Shown piece by piece: positions 52,128 to 62,471 of a stretch of 64,000 nt of DNA. The DNA is from Candidatus Saccharimonadota bacterium. Its GTDB lineage: Bacteria > Patescibacteriota > Saccharimonadia > Saccharimonadales > UBA4665. The position numbers and the translations under genes were made by a program. The stretch's first letter is position 1. Every line of letters starts with the position of its first letter. The stretch lies in contig JACMPA010000009.1 in NCBI GenBank assembly GCA_014377695.1, positions 62,001 to 126,000 on the forward strand, in the 5' to 3' direction. Below the pieces are notes generated by a model that saw nothing but the letters and a program-made list of their open reading frames with translations, was not told where the DNA came from and searched no databases.

Positions 52128-52597
52128 TGTCACAAAAAACTTATAGTGCAAAGCCAACTGATGTAACACGCAAGTGGTACATAGTTGACGCCTCTGAAGT
52201 TACTCTAGGCCGGGTTGCAACGCAAGTTGCCATCCTACTAACCGGTAAAAGCAAACCACAGTTTACGAAGCACATCGATTGTGGTGACTTCGTAGTTGTC
52301 ATCAATGCCGCTAATCTCAAAGTTACTGGCGACAAATTAGAAACAAAGATGTACTATCACCACAGTGGTTTCCCAGGCGGTCTGCGTGAGCGCAGCCTCA
52401 AGGAACAAATGGAACTCGATCCTACGGAAGCCGTTAAGCACGCTATCCGCGGCATGTTGCCTGTCAACAAGCTTCGTGATGACCGCCTACTGCGACTCAA
52501 GATTTATCCAGGTGCCGAGCACAAGCACGAGGCTCAAAAGCCTGAAGCTTTTTCGCTCATGTCAGCTGTTCGTACAGACAACAAGGAAGGTAAATAA
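52127..52597 (+). CDS. rplM: 50S ribosomal protein L13
   Basis: WYIVDASEVTLGRVATQVA, KMYYHHSGFPGGLRERSLKEQME. Confidence 0.98.
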   Translation: MSQKTYSAKPTDVTRKWYIVDASEVTLGRVATQVAILLTGKSKPQFTKHIDCGDFVVVINAANLKVTGDKLETKMYYHHSGFPGGLRERSLKEQMELDPTEAVKHAIRGMLPVNKLRDDRLLRLKIYPGAEHKHEAQKPEAFSLMSAVRTDNKEGK

Positions 52598-52599
52598 TC

Positions 52600-53004
52600 A
52601 TGGCAGACAAGAAAGATAGTTACTTCTACGCCCTTGGTCGTCGCAAGAGCGCTACCGCTCGTGTCCGACTGACAAGTGGCAAGGGAAACATCCTTGTTAA
52701 CGAAAAGCCAGCCGCTGAGTACTTCGCTAACAGCACATCACTTCTCGCTAAGCTCGAACAACCTTTCAAGGTTCTAGAGAACTCCGGCAAGTTTGATGTT
52801 AGCGCTCATGTTAGTGGCGGTGGCCACGAAGGTCAGATCGAAGCGATCCGCCTCGGTATCTCGAAAGCTTTCGTTGTTCTCAACGAAGACTTTAAGAACA
52901 CGCTGAAGCGCGCTGATCTGCTTACCCGCGACTCTCGAGAAAAAGAACGCAAGAAGTTCGGTCTCAAGGGCGCCCGCAAGCAACGCCAGTTCACCAAGCG
53001 TTAA
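52600..53004 (+). CDS. rpsI: 30S ribosomal protein S9
   Basis: YALGRRKSATARVRLTSGKGNILVN, KKFGLKGARKQRQFTKR. Confidence 0.98.
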   Translation: MADKKDSYFYALGRRKSATARVRLTSGKGNILVNEKPAAEYFANSTSLLAKLEQPFKVLENSGKFDVSAHVSGGGHEGQIEAIRLGISKAFVVLNEDFKNTLKRADLLTRDSREKERKKFGLKGARKQRQFTKR

Positions 53005-53028
53005 TACGCCCACTTTGAACACAATTGA

Positions 53029-53063
53029 AGACCGTTGGTTTCCCGAACCAACGGTCTCTTTTG
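53029..53063 (+). terminator. Intrinsic terminator after rpsI
   Basis: AGACCGTTGGTT-TCCCG-AACCAACGGTCT followed by CTTTT. Confidence 0.85.
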
Positions 53064-53127
53064 ATTAGCGCGAATGGTATTTACTTATAAATATATAAAA
53101 CCGCCAGCGTATATTTCCATGAAACAG

Positions 53128-53837
53128 CTAAGCGCGAGAAATCAGTACGATGTAAGTGATGAATAATGCCAGGCCGACGATCATGATGATAGCGATTGCT
53201 GATAACACCCGTCTTACAATCGGGTTATCATTTCGAAGAGTATTACTTGGTATCGCAACTAACGGGTCTGTGGCCATGACTGCCGGTATGGAAGCCGGGG
53301 CATTATACGCTTGCTGCAAAAAGACGATGCCACGCGTCTCAACCAGCAAGAGTAGTGCCGTCAAGCTTGAGGCATTAACTCGGTTGCCGGTCACTGTTTG
53401 AGCTGCTTTTGTATAAGGAATGAGCCATTTGGGAAACAGTGTTAAATTGACAGTTGCGGCGATAACAACAAATAGAGCAGCTAGCACGATCATGCCACTA
53501 TTTGCGCCAGAATGATTAATATTCTGTTCAATCTGATTTCGACATTCGGTGGTGAACGATATCTGTTGGTCAACTGGGAAGGTCTGAATAATCACATATT
53601 GTTGGCTGCATTCGAATGAGACGGCCAGGGCTGCTTGATAGCTATTATCAGCCAGATTAAGGCGGCAAGGCTGACAGCTCTCAAGATGCCAATGACTATC
53701 AACCAACGAGAATTATGAAGATGAGCACTAGTATTCTTTTCCAATCCAGAGCTCGTTTGGGCGAACCAATATAAGTTATAGAATCCTAAAGTTAGAACAC
53801 TAAGCCAAAAAACGTTAAGAGGTGAACGCTGTTTCAT
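53128..53837 (-). pseudogene. DUF4234-like membrane protein split over two overlapping frames (53592-53837 and 53128-53706)
   Basis: ORF1 MKQRSPLNVFWLSVLTLGFYNLYWF...AALIWLI; ORF2 continues ADNSYQAALAVSFECSQQYVIIQTFP...PKWLIPYTKAAQTVTG; frames overlap by about 115 nt. Confidence 0.45.
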
Positions 53838-53932
53838 GATGTTGGGCTTAATTCTACAACAGCACTTCTCTGTTAACTATCTCTACGTATGATTATTTGT
53901 GAGATGGTGCGGACTCGTGTATATTGATACTC

Positions 53933-54046
53933 ATGTCAGATATCATTAATCAAATCGCCACAATTACGCGACAACTTTGCTGGGGCTTCATGTTCAAGCA
54001 CTATTCCCCTGTGGCGATTTACTCTGTGAGCTCGATTAAACGATAA
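53933..54046 (+). other. Candidate short leader ORF (37 codons) upstream of trpS region
   Basis: MSDIINQIATITRQLCWGFMFKHYSPVAIYSVSSIKR; contains the inverted repeat AATCGCCACA/TGTGGCGATT; followed by a terminator hairpin. Confidence 0.3.
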
Positions 54047-54065
54047 CGAAATCTCGAACTTATTG

Positions 54066-54103
54066 AAAAAACCGCCACCGGACATAGGAGGCGGTTTTTT
54101 TAA
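54066..54103 (+). terminator. Intrinsic terminator upstream of the trpS gene cluster
   Basis: AAAAACCGCC...GGCGGTTTTTTT. Confidence 0.85.
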
Positions 54104-54166
54104 TACATCAGCCTCAACACATACATCAGCGCGCTACATCAATACAGAATTAATGAGGAACAAACC

Positions 54167-54358
54167 ATGTCAGAACAATTAAGAATAGTTGACGATATAC
54201 CACCGGATACATTGCCCGCCATATTAGATGCCATCAAAGGCTGGGAAAACGGCGGGCTGAACCAATACGCACCAGAAGGCGTAGCCATCCTACTAAGGCT
54301 GCAGCAAGCGCTGATCGGCACTGGCAGCGTACGTAGCTTAGTAGAGGTACAGATATGA
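54167..54358 (+). CDS. Hypothetical small protein
   Basis: SD GAGGAA upstream, ATGA overlap with the next ORF. Confidence 0.5.
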   Translation: MSEQLRIVDDIPPDTLPAILDAIKGWENGGLNQYAPEGVAILLRLQQALIGTGSVRSLVEVQI

Positions 54359-54612
54359 TCGAGCTCACTAATGAGTCCATCAATAACCTAAGACGTACCA
54401 ACAGTATAGCTGACCAGGCTATGCTAGTAGCTGGACATGACTACACTGGCGTGATCCGCAATCCAAATGATTCGGAAACCTCTGTAACTCGCATCAAAAG
54501 GCTCATGCGAATGGGTGCCCATGTGATAGCCTGCCCTCACATTGGTAATGTAGGCCAGGCACTCCTCCGTGGGGCGGGTTTGCTGGATTTGAGGTATACT
54601 ACTAACAGATGA
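54355..54612 (+). CDS. Hypothetical small protein
   Basis: ATGA overlaps with neighbours on both sides. Confidence 0.5.
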   Translation: MIELTNESINNLRRTNSIADQAMLVAGHDYTGVIRNPNDSETSVTRIKRLMRMGAHVIACPHIGNVGQALLRGAGLLDLRYTTNR

Positions 54613-55736
54613 CTAAACCAGTAATCCTAACCGGCCTGCGGGCTAACAACGACCTGCATATTGGTAATTACTTCGGCGCTTTACTGCCGTTGATTGATAT
54701 GGCTAAAACACGGGCCGATGAATTCCAGGTAAATTTATTTGTACCTGATTTGCATAGCTTTACGACGCCCATCGATCATACCCAGTTACAAGCTCAGATA
54801 TGGAAAAACCTTCGTATTTTTGCAGCCACTGGGTTGCCCCTCGATAATCCGGACATTCATGTTTATCGTCAGAGCTATATCCCAGCCCATAGTGAACTTA
54901 CCTGGATACTCGATAACTTCACTGGTTTCGGTCAAATGCGAAGAATGACGCAGTTCAAAGACAAGTCCGGTCTAAACAAGCGTGAGTCTGAGCTCTCTGA
55001 TGTAATGCAGGTAGGACTAAGTGCAGACACGCAATCGCAGCACATGGATGATTTTGTAGATGATGATGAACAAATAGTTACTAAAGCTAGTGTAGGACTG
55101 TTCAATTATCCTGTTCTGATGGCAGCAGATATCCTCTTATATGGGGCTGAGTACGTCCCAGTTGGCGACGATCAGTCACAACATTTGGAATTCACCCGCG
55201 ATATTGCAGAGCGATTAAATGCTCGATTTGGAGATATTTTTACCCTTCCGAAGCCCGTCAAGGAACAGCATGAGTTCTTCGGTAAAGACCAAGGGCTGCG
55301 CATCAAAGACCTCGCTGATCCTACTAAGAAGATGAGTAAAAGCGATGAAACTGGCCGCGGTATTATATTCCTAGGTGACGATCCAGACGAGGCGGCCAAA
55401 AAAGTAATGAGCGCTACGACTGACAGCGAAGGCAATATCCGCTTCGATTTAGAAAAACAACCGGGCGTCAGTAACTTGATGCAGATTCAGTCATTGCTCT
55501 TAGGTCAACCACTCGAAGAGACGATTCGACACTGGGAAGGCAAGAGTAGTTATGGTGACCTCAAGCGCGAAGTCGCTGAACTCGTAAAGACGTTCTTGAT
55601 TGATTTCCAAAGTAAACTCGCTGAAGTGAATGATGATCAGCTCGTTGCTAAGCTCGCTTTAGATGAGCAAGCAATGAATGAAGTTGCAAATGCAACGCTG
55701 TATAGAGCTCAACAAGCAGTTGGTTTGCGGCCATAA
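54609..55736 (+). CDS. trpS: Tryptophanyl-tRNA synthetase
   Basis: ILTGLRANNDLHIGNYFGAL, MAADILLYGAEYVPVGDDQSQHLEFTRDIAERLN, KMSKS. Confidence 0.97.
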   Translation: MTKPVILTGLRANNDLHIGNYFGALLPLIDMAKTRADEFQVNLFVPDLHSFTTPIDHTQLQAQIWKNLRIFAATGLPLDNPDIHVYRQSYIPAHSELTWILDNFTGFGQMRRMTQFKDKSGLNKRESELSDVMQVGLSADTQSQHMDDFVDDDEQIVTKASVGLFNYPVLMAADILLYGAEYVPVGDDQSQHLEFTRDIAERLNARFGDIFTLPKPVKEQHEFFGKDQGLRIKDLADPTKKMSKSDETGRGIIFLGDDPDEAAKKVMSATTDSEGNIRFDLEKQPGVSNLMQIQSLLLGQPLEETIRHWEGKSSYGDLKREVAELVKTFLIDFQSKLAEVNDDQLVAKLALDEQAMNEVANATLYRAQQAVGLRP

Positions 55737-55738
55737 AC

Positions 55739-56629
55739 ATGAGCAATTTAGAACTATCCAGAGCGAAGCGCCTCGATGTAACAGTGATTGAGATGTATCC
55801 GGAGTTTAGCCGGGGCTTCGCATCAGTTCTAATTGAGCAGGGACGAGTTAGTGTGAACGGCGCTGTCCAAGATAAAGCTGGTTACAAAATGAAGTTTGGC
55901 GACAAGGTTCAGGTTGAGTATGATGCCAGCGAAGTAGAGCCAATTCCAGAGATCGAACTACCAATTTTATACGAAGACGACGACTGCGTAGTAGTCATCA
56001 AGCCAGTTGGCTTACTGACACACAGTAAAGGCGCTTTTAATCCTGAACCGTCTGTGGCCAGTTGGCTGCGCCAACGGCTGGCAAGCGGTGCCTGGCAGTC
56101 AACCGTCGACGATGCGGGCAACGCTAGGGCTGGTATAGTACACCGACTAGATCGCGCTACCAGTGGGGTCATCATCTGTGCTAAAACACCGGGAGCCCTC
56201 TCCAAATTGCAGAAGCAATTCTCACTCCGAAAAGCTAAAAAGACCTATATCGCCATTGTACAGGGTCAATTAGCCCAAGAGCACGCTGTTATCGATATGC
56301 CAATCGAGCGCAATCCAAAGAAGCCGCAAATGTTCCGAGTAGGTATTAACGGTAAACCGTCTATCACCGAATACAAAGTAACCAAGACCTCTGAGCATTA
56401 TTCAATGTTGGAACTCACACCGCAAACTGGTCGTACGCACCAATTGCGTGTGCATTTAAACCAATTAGGACACCCAATTTTAGGGGACGAATTCTATAAC
56501 GGTAAAAAAGCCGCTCGTATGTTCTTGCATGCCTATAGCCTAGAGATCACTGTACCCAACAGTGAGCGCCTTACATTTACCGCGCCGCTGCCGCCTGAAT
56601 TTGCAAAGGTACTCGCAAGTGATGCCTAG
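55739..56629 (+). CDS. RluD-family 23S rRNA pseudouridine synthase
   Basis: S4 domain then GIVHRLDRATSGVIICAKT and GRTHQLRVHLNQLGHPILGD. Confidence 0.95.
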   Translation: MSNLELSRAKRLDVTVIEMYPEFSRGFASVLIEQGRVSVNGAVQDKAGYKMKFGDKVQVEYDASEVEPIPEIELPILYEDDDCVVVIKPVGLLTHSKGAFNPEPSVASWLRQRLASGAWQSTVDDAGNARAGIVHRLDRATSGVIICAKTPGALSKLQKQFSLRKAKKTYIAIVQGQLAQEHAVIDMPIERNPKKPQMFRVGINGKPSITEYKVTKTSEHYSMLELTPQTGRTHQLRVHLNQLGHPILGDEFYNGKKAARMFLHAYSLEITVPNSERLTFTAPLPPEFAKVLASDA

Positions 56630-57470
56630 CTTGGTCATCCATCCTCTAACGCAGCAACGGCTTACTAATTTTGTGCGAACCCCGAGTCACGCCTTGCTGA
56701 TCGTAGGTCCAGCTGGTATTGGCAAACAAAGTATTGCTTATCAGCTAACAGCTGAACTCATGAACATCAGCCTGGATCAGGTTACGGCGCATCAATATGT
56801 TCGCATAGTCAGTGCTGGCAAAGAGAAAAGTATTGCCATCGAGAAGATTCGGGAGCTTGAACAGTTTTTGTCTCGTAAAGTACCAGGTAATGGCACTAGA
56901 GTCGTGCTGATTAACGATGCTCATTTATTGGGGACAGAAGCACAGAACGCGCTGCTGAAAACGCTTGAGGAGCCACCCGAAAGCACAACGCTGATACTCA
57001 GCGTTGCCCATGAGCAAGCGTTATTACCAACTATTCTGTCGCGGGCACCGGTATTGAGCGTACTACGTCCCGACGCCGGTTTGGTGAAAACCTATTTTAT
57101 TGCTGCCGGCTATGATGAAAAACTTATAGCTCGGGCTAATGCGATGAGCGGCGGTTTGCCCGGCCTGATGAGCGCAATATTGAGCGATGAAAATGATCAT
57201 CCCTTAGTCCAGGCCGCTGGTATTGCCCGGCAAATTGCTCAAGGAGCGATGTTCGACCGACTGGTAATAGTTGACGGATTGAGTAAGGACCGCGAGCAAT
57301 GCCTAGTAGTCCTGAACGTCCTACAGCAAATGGCTCGAGTTTCCATGCGAGCCGGCAACATGGCAGACAGCTGGCAGCGAATACTCAAAGGCAGCCATCA
57401 GGCAATCGGTGAGCTGCAGGGCAGTGGCCAGCCCAAACTAGTACTCACTAACCTCATGTTGAATCTCTAG
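56623..57470 (+). CDS. DNA polymerase III delta'-like AAA+ ATPase (start inferred as ATG near 56623)
   Basis: VGPAGIGKQSIAYQLTAELM, NDAHLLGTEAQNALLKTLEEPPESTTLIL. Confidence 0.85.
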
Positions 57471-57508
57471 CCGAGTTCCAATACCCCGCTTATGATACAA
57501 TTGTATAT

Positions 57509-58162
57509 ATGTTTGAACTCGCGCTAGTCGCAGGTTTTGGAGCCTTTGCATTTTATTACTCCACTGTCCGTGAAGATCAATTCGGGGCCGCTTCTCGTAA
57601 GGTCGGTGACCGCTTAGGCAAACTATGGGACATAGCTCACCAGGGCATGCGTGAAAACCGGTTCCTCCGTGCTGAAAAGGCATTACTTACCATTCTGAAG
57701 ATCGACGAGCGCAATGCGGCCGCCTACAACCGCCTGGGCATCCTTTACGCCAAGCAGAAAGAGTACCGCGATGCCATCGACTGCTTCGAAATTGCATCAA
57801 GCATGGAAGCTACACCGTCGTCACTCCACAACCTCGGACTGATTTACTACGAAACTGAAAACTATGAAAAAGCGGCTATTGCGTTCGAACAAGCTTTGAA
57901 ACTAGAAGATAATTTGGCAGCTCGCCACGTGGCATATGCCAAAGTCCAGGAAAAACTCGGGAACGACAAGCTCATGTTTAATGAGCTCGAGAAGGCTGCC
58001 CAGCTTGAACCTAACAAAGAAACGTACAGTTTACTCCACAAAGCTTTCGTCAGTCGTGGTATGGAAGTCGAGGCTGATATCATTGCTGACAAGATGAAGA
58101 AGATGATCGTACCTTCTGGCCGACCGAAGCGCATTGTGCGCCCAAAAAGAGTTGTCGTTTAA
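57509..58162 (+). CDS. TPR-repeat protein with N-terminal TM
   Basis: AAAYNRLGILYAKQKEYRDAIDCFEIA, SLHNLGLIYYETENYEKAAIAFEQAL. Confidence 0.85.
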   Translation: MFELALVAGFGAFAFYYSTVREDQFGAASRKVGDRLGKLWDIAHQGMRENRFLRAEKALLTILKIDERNAAAYNRLGILYAKQKEYRDAIDCFEIASSMEATPSSLHNLGLIYYETENYEKAAIAFEQALKLEDNLAARHVAYAKVQEKLGNDKLMFNELEKAAQLEPNKETYSLLHKAFVSRGMEVEADIIADKMKKMIVPSGRPKRIVRPKRVVV

Positions 58163-58200
58163 CCCCTGTTTTGATACACTAACATCTGTTAATTAAGCTT

Positions 58201-58277
58201 GCCACCTTAGCTCAGCTGGTTAGAGCAGCTGTTTTGTAAACAGCAGGTCGTCGGTTCGAATCCGACAGGTGGCTCCA
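58201..58277 (+). tRNA. tRNA-Thr (anticodon UGU), CCA encoded
   Basis: GCCACCT/AGGTGGC acceptor, anticodon loop TTGTAAA, GGTTCGAATCC T-loop. Confidence 0.96.
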
Positions 58278-58306
58278 GGTCCCATTCTTAACATTTCATT
58301 GACCTT

Positions 58307-58391
58307 GCAGGGTTACTCAAGCGGTCAACGAGGGCAGACTGTAAATCTGCTGGCTTCGCCTTCGAAGGTTCGAATCCTTCACCCTGCACCA
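58307..58391 (+). tRNA. tRNA-Tyr (anticodon GUA), CCA encoded
   Basis: GCAGGGT/ACCCTGC acceptor, loop CTGTAAA, long variable arm. Confidence 0.95.
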
Positions 58392-58408
58392 ATGTATTCC
58401 CAACGTAC

Positions 58409-58483
<75 letters not shown>

Positions 58484-58503
58484 TCAGTTGATCATATGTA
58501 AAG

Positions 58504-58785
58504 ATGTACCATCACGTGTTTATGATTAAAACTATCCTGCAAACTATAGCCTATATATTGTTACTTATCTGCGTCGCAGCTGGCTTATTTCTAGTTGTCG
58601 CAGGGCTAGTAAGCGGCATGGGTACTCCGACTCTTTCCTCGAAAATTATGTGGGCGGGCGCTGGACTTATCGCAAGTGTTATCGCTGTAGCGCTCATGTA
58701 CATAGTTTCCGGTCGCAATTGGGCTAAACTTGGCGAGGACTTGCTGCGCTTGATCTGGCTTCCTTTGGGTCTAGAAAAGCGCTGA
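58504..58785 (+). CDS. Small two-TM membrane protein
   Basis: Two hydrophobic helices; located between the tRNA cluster and rpmG. Confidence 0.55.
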   Translation: MYHHVFMIKTILQTIAYILLLICVAAGLFLVVAGLVSGMGTPTLSSKIMWAGAGLIASVIAVALMYIVSGRNWAKLGEDLLRLIWLPLGLEKR

Positions 58786-58908
58786 ATTTATAGTGGTCAG
58801 GTTAAAGTAACAATTCGTACAGATGTAAGTTAGCTTATGGAGTGTAATGTAGTTGTGCTCGGGGAACATTAGTTCTGATAAAAAGCGTTAATAGCGCCGA
58901 GCATCATA

Positions 58909-58934
58909 AACCCCGCCGCTGCGGGGTTTCTTTT
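58909..58934 (+). terminator. Intrinsic terminator
   Basis: AACCCCGCCGCTGCGGGGTTTCTTTT. Confidence 0.85.
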
Positions 58935-59044
58935 ATCCCATCGGGCACCAAAGGCCTGTTGTGTTACAGGGGTTGAAATAGTGCCGGACATCTGTTAAGA
59001 TTTATTGAGATTGAATTTATAAAGCTAAAAGAGTTACCCATTTT

Positions 59045-59245
59045 ATGGCCAAAAAAGGCGAGAAGCGCAAATTGATCGGTTTAGTCAGCGAAGAGTCTGG
59101 CGAGCGTATTTATTACACGAGCAAAAATACGATGAATACCACAGAGAAGCTGTCACTTAAGAAGTACAGTCCTAAACTTCGTAAGCACGTTATCTTTACC
59201 GAGACCAAGAAAAACCTCGGTCGCAACGAAGCACCTAAGCGCTAA
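59045..59245 (+). CDS. rpmG: 50S ribosomal protein L33 (Cys-free)
   Basis: [49 protein letters not shown]. Confidence 0.95.
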   Translation: MAKKGEKRKLIGLVSEESGERIYYTSKNTMNTTEKLSLKKYSPKLRKHVIFTETKKNLGRNEAPKR

Positions 59246-59263
59246 GCTATTAGTTTTCTATTT

Positions 59264-59295
59264 AAAAAACGACCAGATCATCTGGTCGTTTTTTT
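59264..59295. terminator. Bidirectional terminator between convergent rpmG and GH15 gene
   Basis: AAAAAACGACCAGAT-C-ATCTGGTCGTTTTTTT. Confidence 0.9.
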
Positions 59296-59312
59296 ATGTA
59301 CGATGTAGTGGC

Positions 59313-61259
59313 CTATTCGCTATCGGGGCGGTGGCGCAGGTCGAGTATCGTATTAATAAGCTCAGCGTGGCTCCATACGAGCGGTGTAACTGACATTGCC
59401 CGACCAGTCGTTGGACTAATCTGTTCAGATAATACACCGCTTGGAAGGGCATGCTGGACAGTCCAGTCCAGTAAGCGGCGCGCTTCCGCAACATTGCCAA
59501 CTCGAACGTAGTATTGGGCCATCCATAACGTAGTTACAAACCATGGGTTTCCCTGGTACGGAGGTTCTGAAGCGAAGTAGTTGTCATGTTCGTAGCGCGG
59601 TGCACCTCCGGAAGGTGATTTATCGAGCAATATATTCTCGATAAGCTTAACCGTCTGCTCGGTTTGTTCGCCAGCGAAGCTCTCTGCGCCGTACATCAAC
59701 ATGCCGTACATGCTCGACACATCTAATGTGTCATCATTTTGAATCGAACCGTCTTGTTGAAGTAGATAACCCTTGCGGTAGGCACCTCGTTCGACATCAA
59801 ACAGTGGCGCACAATTTTCACTGATTTCTTTGGCAACAGCCCGCCACCGCACAGCGTCATCTGGATATTCAAACGTTTCAGCAAAATCGGCGGCCGTTAA
59901 AAGCGCTTGGTAGGTCAGACCAACTGTATAGGTATTGGTTAAAAACTTCTCTTCCCACAAATCATAGCTGGCGTGCGGCAATTTCGTTTGCGCATCGCGG
60001 AAGTTTGCCATGAAGTTGCCGGCTGGCTGGATCATAGTCATATATAGATTAGAAACGAATTCACGATCATTACTAGCGGCCAAGTATTCCCCGAGCATGT
60101 ATATGACGCCAGCGGTCTCGTCTTCTTGTATCGGTAATTCACTGTGTTTCCCATGGAGTATCGGGTGCCAGGTGCTGCCAACAGCCCGGTCCGGTTGGTA
60201 CTTATGCATCAAATAGCCTTCGTCCGTTAATGTGTCACGGCAGAATTCGAAGAATTTACGCGGTTCTTCGGTGTACCCAAGTCGTATCAGGGGCCACATT
60301 GCATATGCACCGTCTCGCGGCCACACATAACTGTAATAATCACGACCATAGTTATAGATACTCGAGTCGCAACTTGCGATAATGCCGCCACGCTTGTCGG
60401 TGTGGGCTTTGATGACCATCAGCGATTTATTAATGAGCACTCGCTCGTCTTGGCTCATTGTATGTGTAGTTTTATCGGCTATGCTAAGCCAGTGGTGCCA
60501 CCAGTTGCGCGTGGCCTTAAGGCGAGTTGCTAGAGTTTGTTCGACCAAGGTCTTATGGATTTTTTCGGCACTTAATTGTGAGTCTGCGGCGACGATCCAA
60601 TAATCTACTGTCTCCGCTGCTTTGCCGCCAAGCTCCAAATTGAAACGAATAACCGAGTCCACTCCGCCGTGCTCGACCGCATTACCGCTGAGCTCACCGT
60701 CTTCGGCATCAATGTAGGTGCCCATTTTGTCTTCGATGCCGTAATTACCAACCGAAAATTGGTCAAAACTTGCACCACGGCTATCGCGTCCATAAATTAA
60801 TAAACTACAGCGGCCTTTGTAATCTAGTATGTAGTTTTCGTCAGGCTCGAAGAGTGCAGTATCAGCCCGGCCAGCTCGGGATATTTCGAATACCTGGTGC
60901 ATGAATAATCGTATGCTACGTGCATCATCGTGTAGGTTATGTACGGTGATCTGGCGGCAAAATGCATTATGCTCACTATCCACGAAGTCGGTAAGCGACA
61001 AGCACACACCAAGCTGCTCATTTTTGAGCTCTATAATGGTAATGAGGGCATCTGACTCAAAATCAACACTGGTTGACCAATTACCGTCATCTACCCAGCT
61101 AAAGTTACCATCAACCCAGACGCCAATTCGATGATTCATACTACGCGCTGTCGTGAGGTTTTCAAGCCCGACATAGGGGTAATAAAAATCATGCACCAGC
61201 CCGATTTCGTTAAGGCCGATTGTGAGACTTCCGTTTCCTAAAATTACTGGTCGGCCCAC
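59313..61259 (-). CDS. Glycoside hydrolase family 15 (glucoamylase-like)
   Basis: Large N-terminal beta domain, YSYVWPRDGAYAMWPLIRLGY, YDLWEEKFLTNTYTVGLTYQAL, (alpha/alpha)6 C-terminus. Confidence 0.9.
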   Translation of the reverse strand: MGRPVILGNGSLTIGLNEIGLVHDFYYPYVGLENLTTARSMNHRIGVWVDGNFSWVDDGNWSTSVDFESDALITIIELKNEQLGVCLSLTDFVDSEHNAFCRQITVHNLHDDARSIRLFMHQVFEISRAGRADTALFEPDENYILDYKGRCSLLIYGRDSRGASFDQFSVGNYGIEDKMGTYIDAEDGELSGNAVEHGGVDSVIRFNLELGGKAAETVDYWIVAADSQLSAEKIHKTLVEQTLATRLKATRNWWHHWLSIADKTTHTMSQDERVLINKSLMVIKAHTDKRGGIIASCDSSIYNYGRDYYSYVWPRDGAYAMWPLIRLGYTEEPRKFFEFCRDTLTDEGYLMHKYQPDRAVGSTWHPILHGKHSELPIQEDETAGVIYMLGEYLAASNDREFVSNLYMTMIQPAGNFMANFRDAQTKLPHASYDLWEEKFLTNTYTVGLTYQALLTAADFAETFEYPDDAVRWRAVAKEISENCAPLFDVERGAYRKGYLLQQDGSIQNDDTLDVSSMYGMLMYGAESFAGEQTEQTVKLIENILLDKSPSGGAPRYEHDNYFASEPPYQGNPWFVTTLWMAQYYVRVGNVAEARRLLDWTVQHALPSGVLSEQISPTTGRAMSVTPLVWSHAELINTILDLRHRPDSE

Positions 61260-61262
61260 CGC

Positions 61263-62471
61263 CTAAACCTCCATGCCTTTTTCCGTTAATCTAAATTGTA
61301 CATCATGGAAAGCATTCATAAACGCAATAAAAGCGTCATATGGATTCGCGTATGGACTGAAGTAGGCATGAATGTCCCCGTCGTTGAAGTACTTGGTGCA
61401 CATATAATAGAAATGATCACTGGTTTGCAGTTTGCGCCAATCTTCAATGAGCTTCATGTCTTTAGTCGCCAAAATCTTATCCTGTAGTCCATAGAGCGCG
61501 TTGATAGCCGATGCCTGCATATCATTGCCAAGCCAGGCGGACAGATCTCGCTCAGTGTCAGCCCAAGTAGTAGTTTGTGGTACATCTACGCGGTCACGTG
61601 GTGGGTTAGCATCAATTACTTCAGACACGGTCATGAAGCTATTGCCCTCGTTTTTGAGCCACTCTTGTGGTAAATGGTACAGGAAATCAAAGATACCCGT
61701 TTCATCCCATTGGTGCTCCCCAAACGTTTCATAATCCATAAACAAATTGAAATTAGTAGCATCACCGGATTCATTGAGCCAATTGGTAAATTTGTCGGCG
61801 GTTAACGGCCACGATTCCCACGCTTGATTTCCAAAGCGGAAGGCGATGTCATCACTGAGTTTATAGTTCTTCATAAGTAAGGCTATATTCTCTGTATAAG
61901 TTGGCTGATACACAAAGTTGGGGCTGCGCCAATCGAGCACCGGATCCCAACCCTCAGCAAGTATGCCTTTATAGCCAGCTCTGTCTGCCCAATAGGCTAG
62001 GTCGTTATTATACGATAATTCGGTGTTACGGAAGACCTGCGGGGTTTGGCCGAACAGTTCTTGGACCTTTTCTTTGTGCATTTGCACTTGATGTTCGAAC
62101 TCGTCTCGAGAATAAAAGAAAGCTAAGCTGTGGTGATACGTCTCGGCAACTATTTCGACGCGGCCAGTCGCGGTTAATTCCTGAAAAGATTTCAGCGATT
62201 CGGGCGACCAGCGCTCCAGCTGCTCCAGCACGGTACCAGTAATAGACAGGCTTAGCTTGAACTGCGGATAGTCACGCAGCATATCGAGCAATCGTTTGTT
62301 TGTCGGAATGTATGATTTCTGAGCGACTTTGTGCAAAATCTGCTCGTTGCTCGTTCGATCATCGTACGGCGCTTCGAAATAAGCATGATCGACGCCGACG
62401 TCAAAGATACTGTAGTGTTTTACTCGGAATGGTTGGTGGACATGCATGTATAAAACGATTGCTTTGGTCAT
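61263..62471 (-). CDS. Glycoside hydrolase family 57 (alpha-amylase-like)
   Basis: MHVHQPFR, GRVEIVAETYHHSL, FRNTELSYNN (nucleophile Glu), MDYETFGEHQW. Confidence 0.93.
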   Translation of the reverse strand: MTKAIVLYMHVHQPFRVKHYSIFDVGVDHAYFEAPYDDRTSNEQILHKVAQKSYIPTNKRLLDMLRDYPQFKLSLSITGTVLEQLERWSPESLKSFQELTATGRVEIVAETYHHSLAFFYSRDEFEHQVQMHKEKVQELFGQTPQVFRNTELSYNNDLAYWADRAGYKGILAEGWDPVLDWRSPNFVYQPTYTENIALLMKNYKLSDDIAFRFGNQAWESWPLTADKFTNWLNESGDATNFNLFMDYETFGEHQWDETGIFDFLYHLPQEWLKNEGNSFMTVSEVIDANPPRDRVDVPQTTTWADTERDLSAWLGNDMQASAINALYGLQDKILATKDMKLIEDWRKLQTSDHFYYMCTKYFNDGDIHAYFSPYANPYDAFIAFMNAFHDVQFRLTEKGMEV

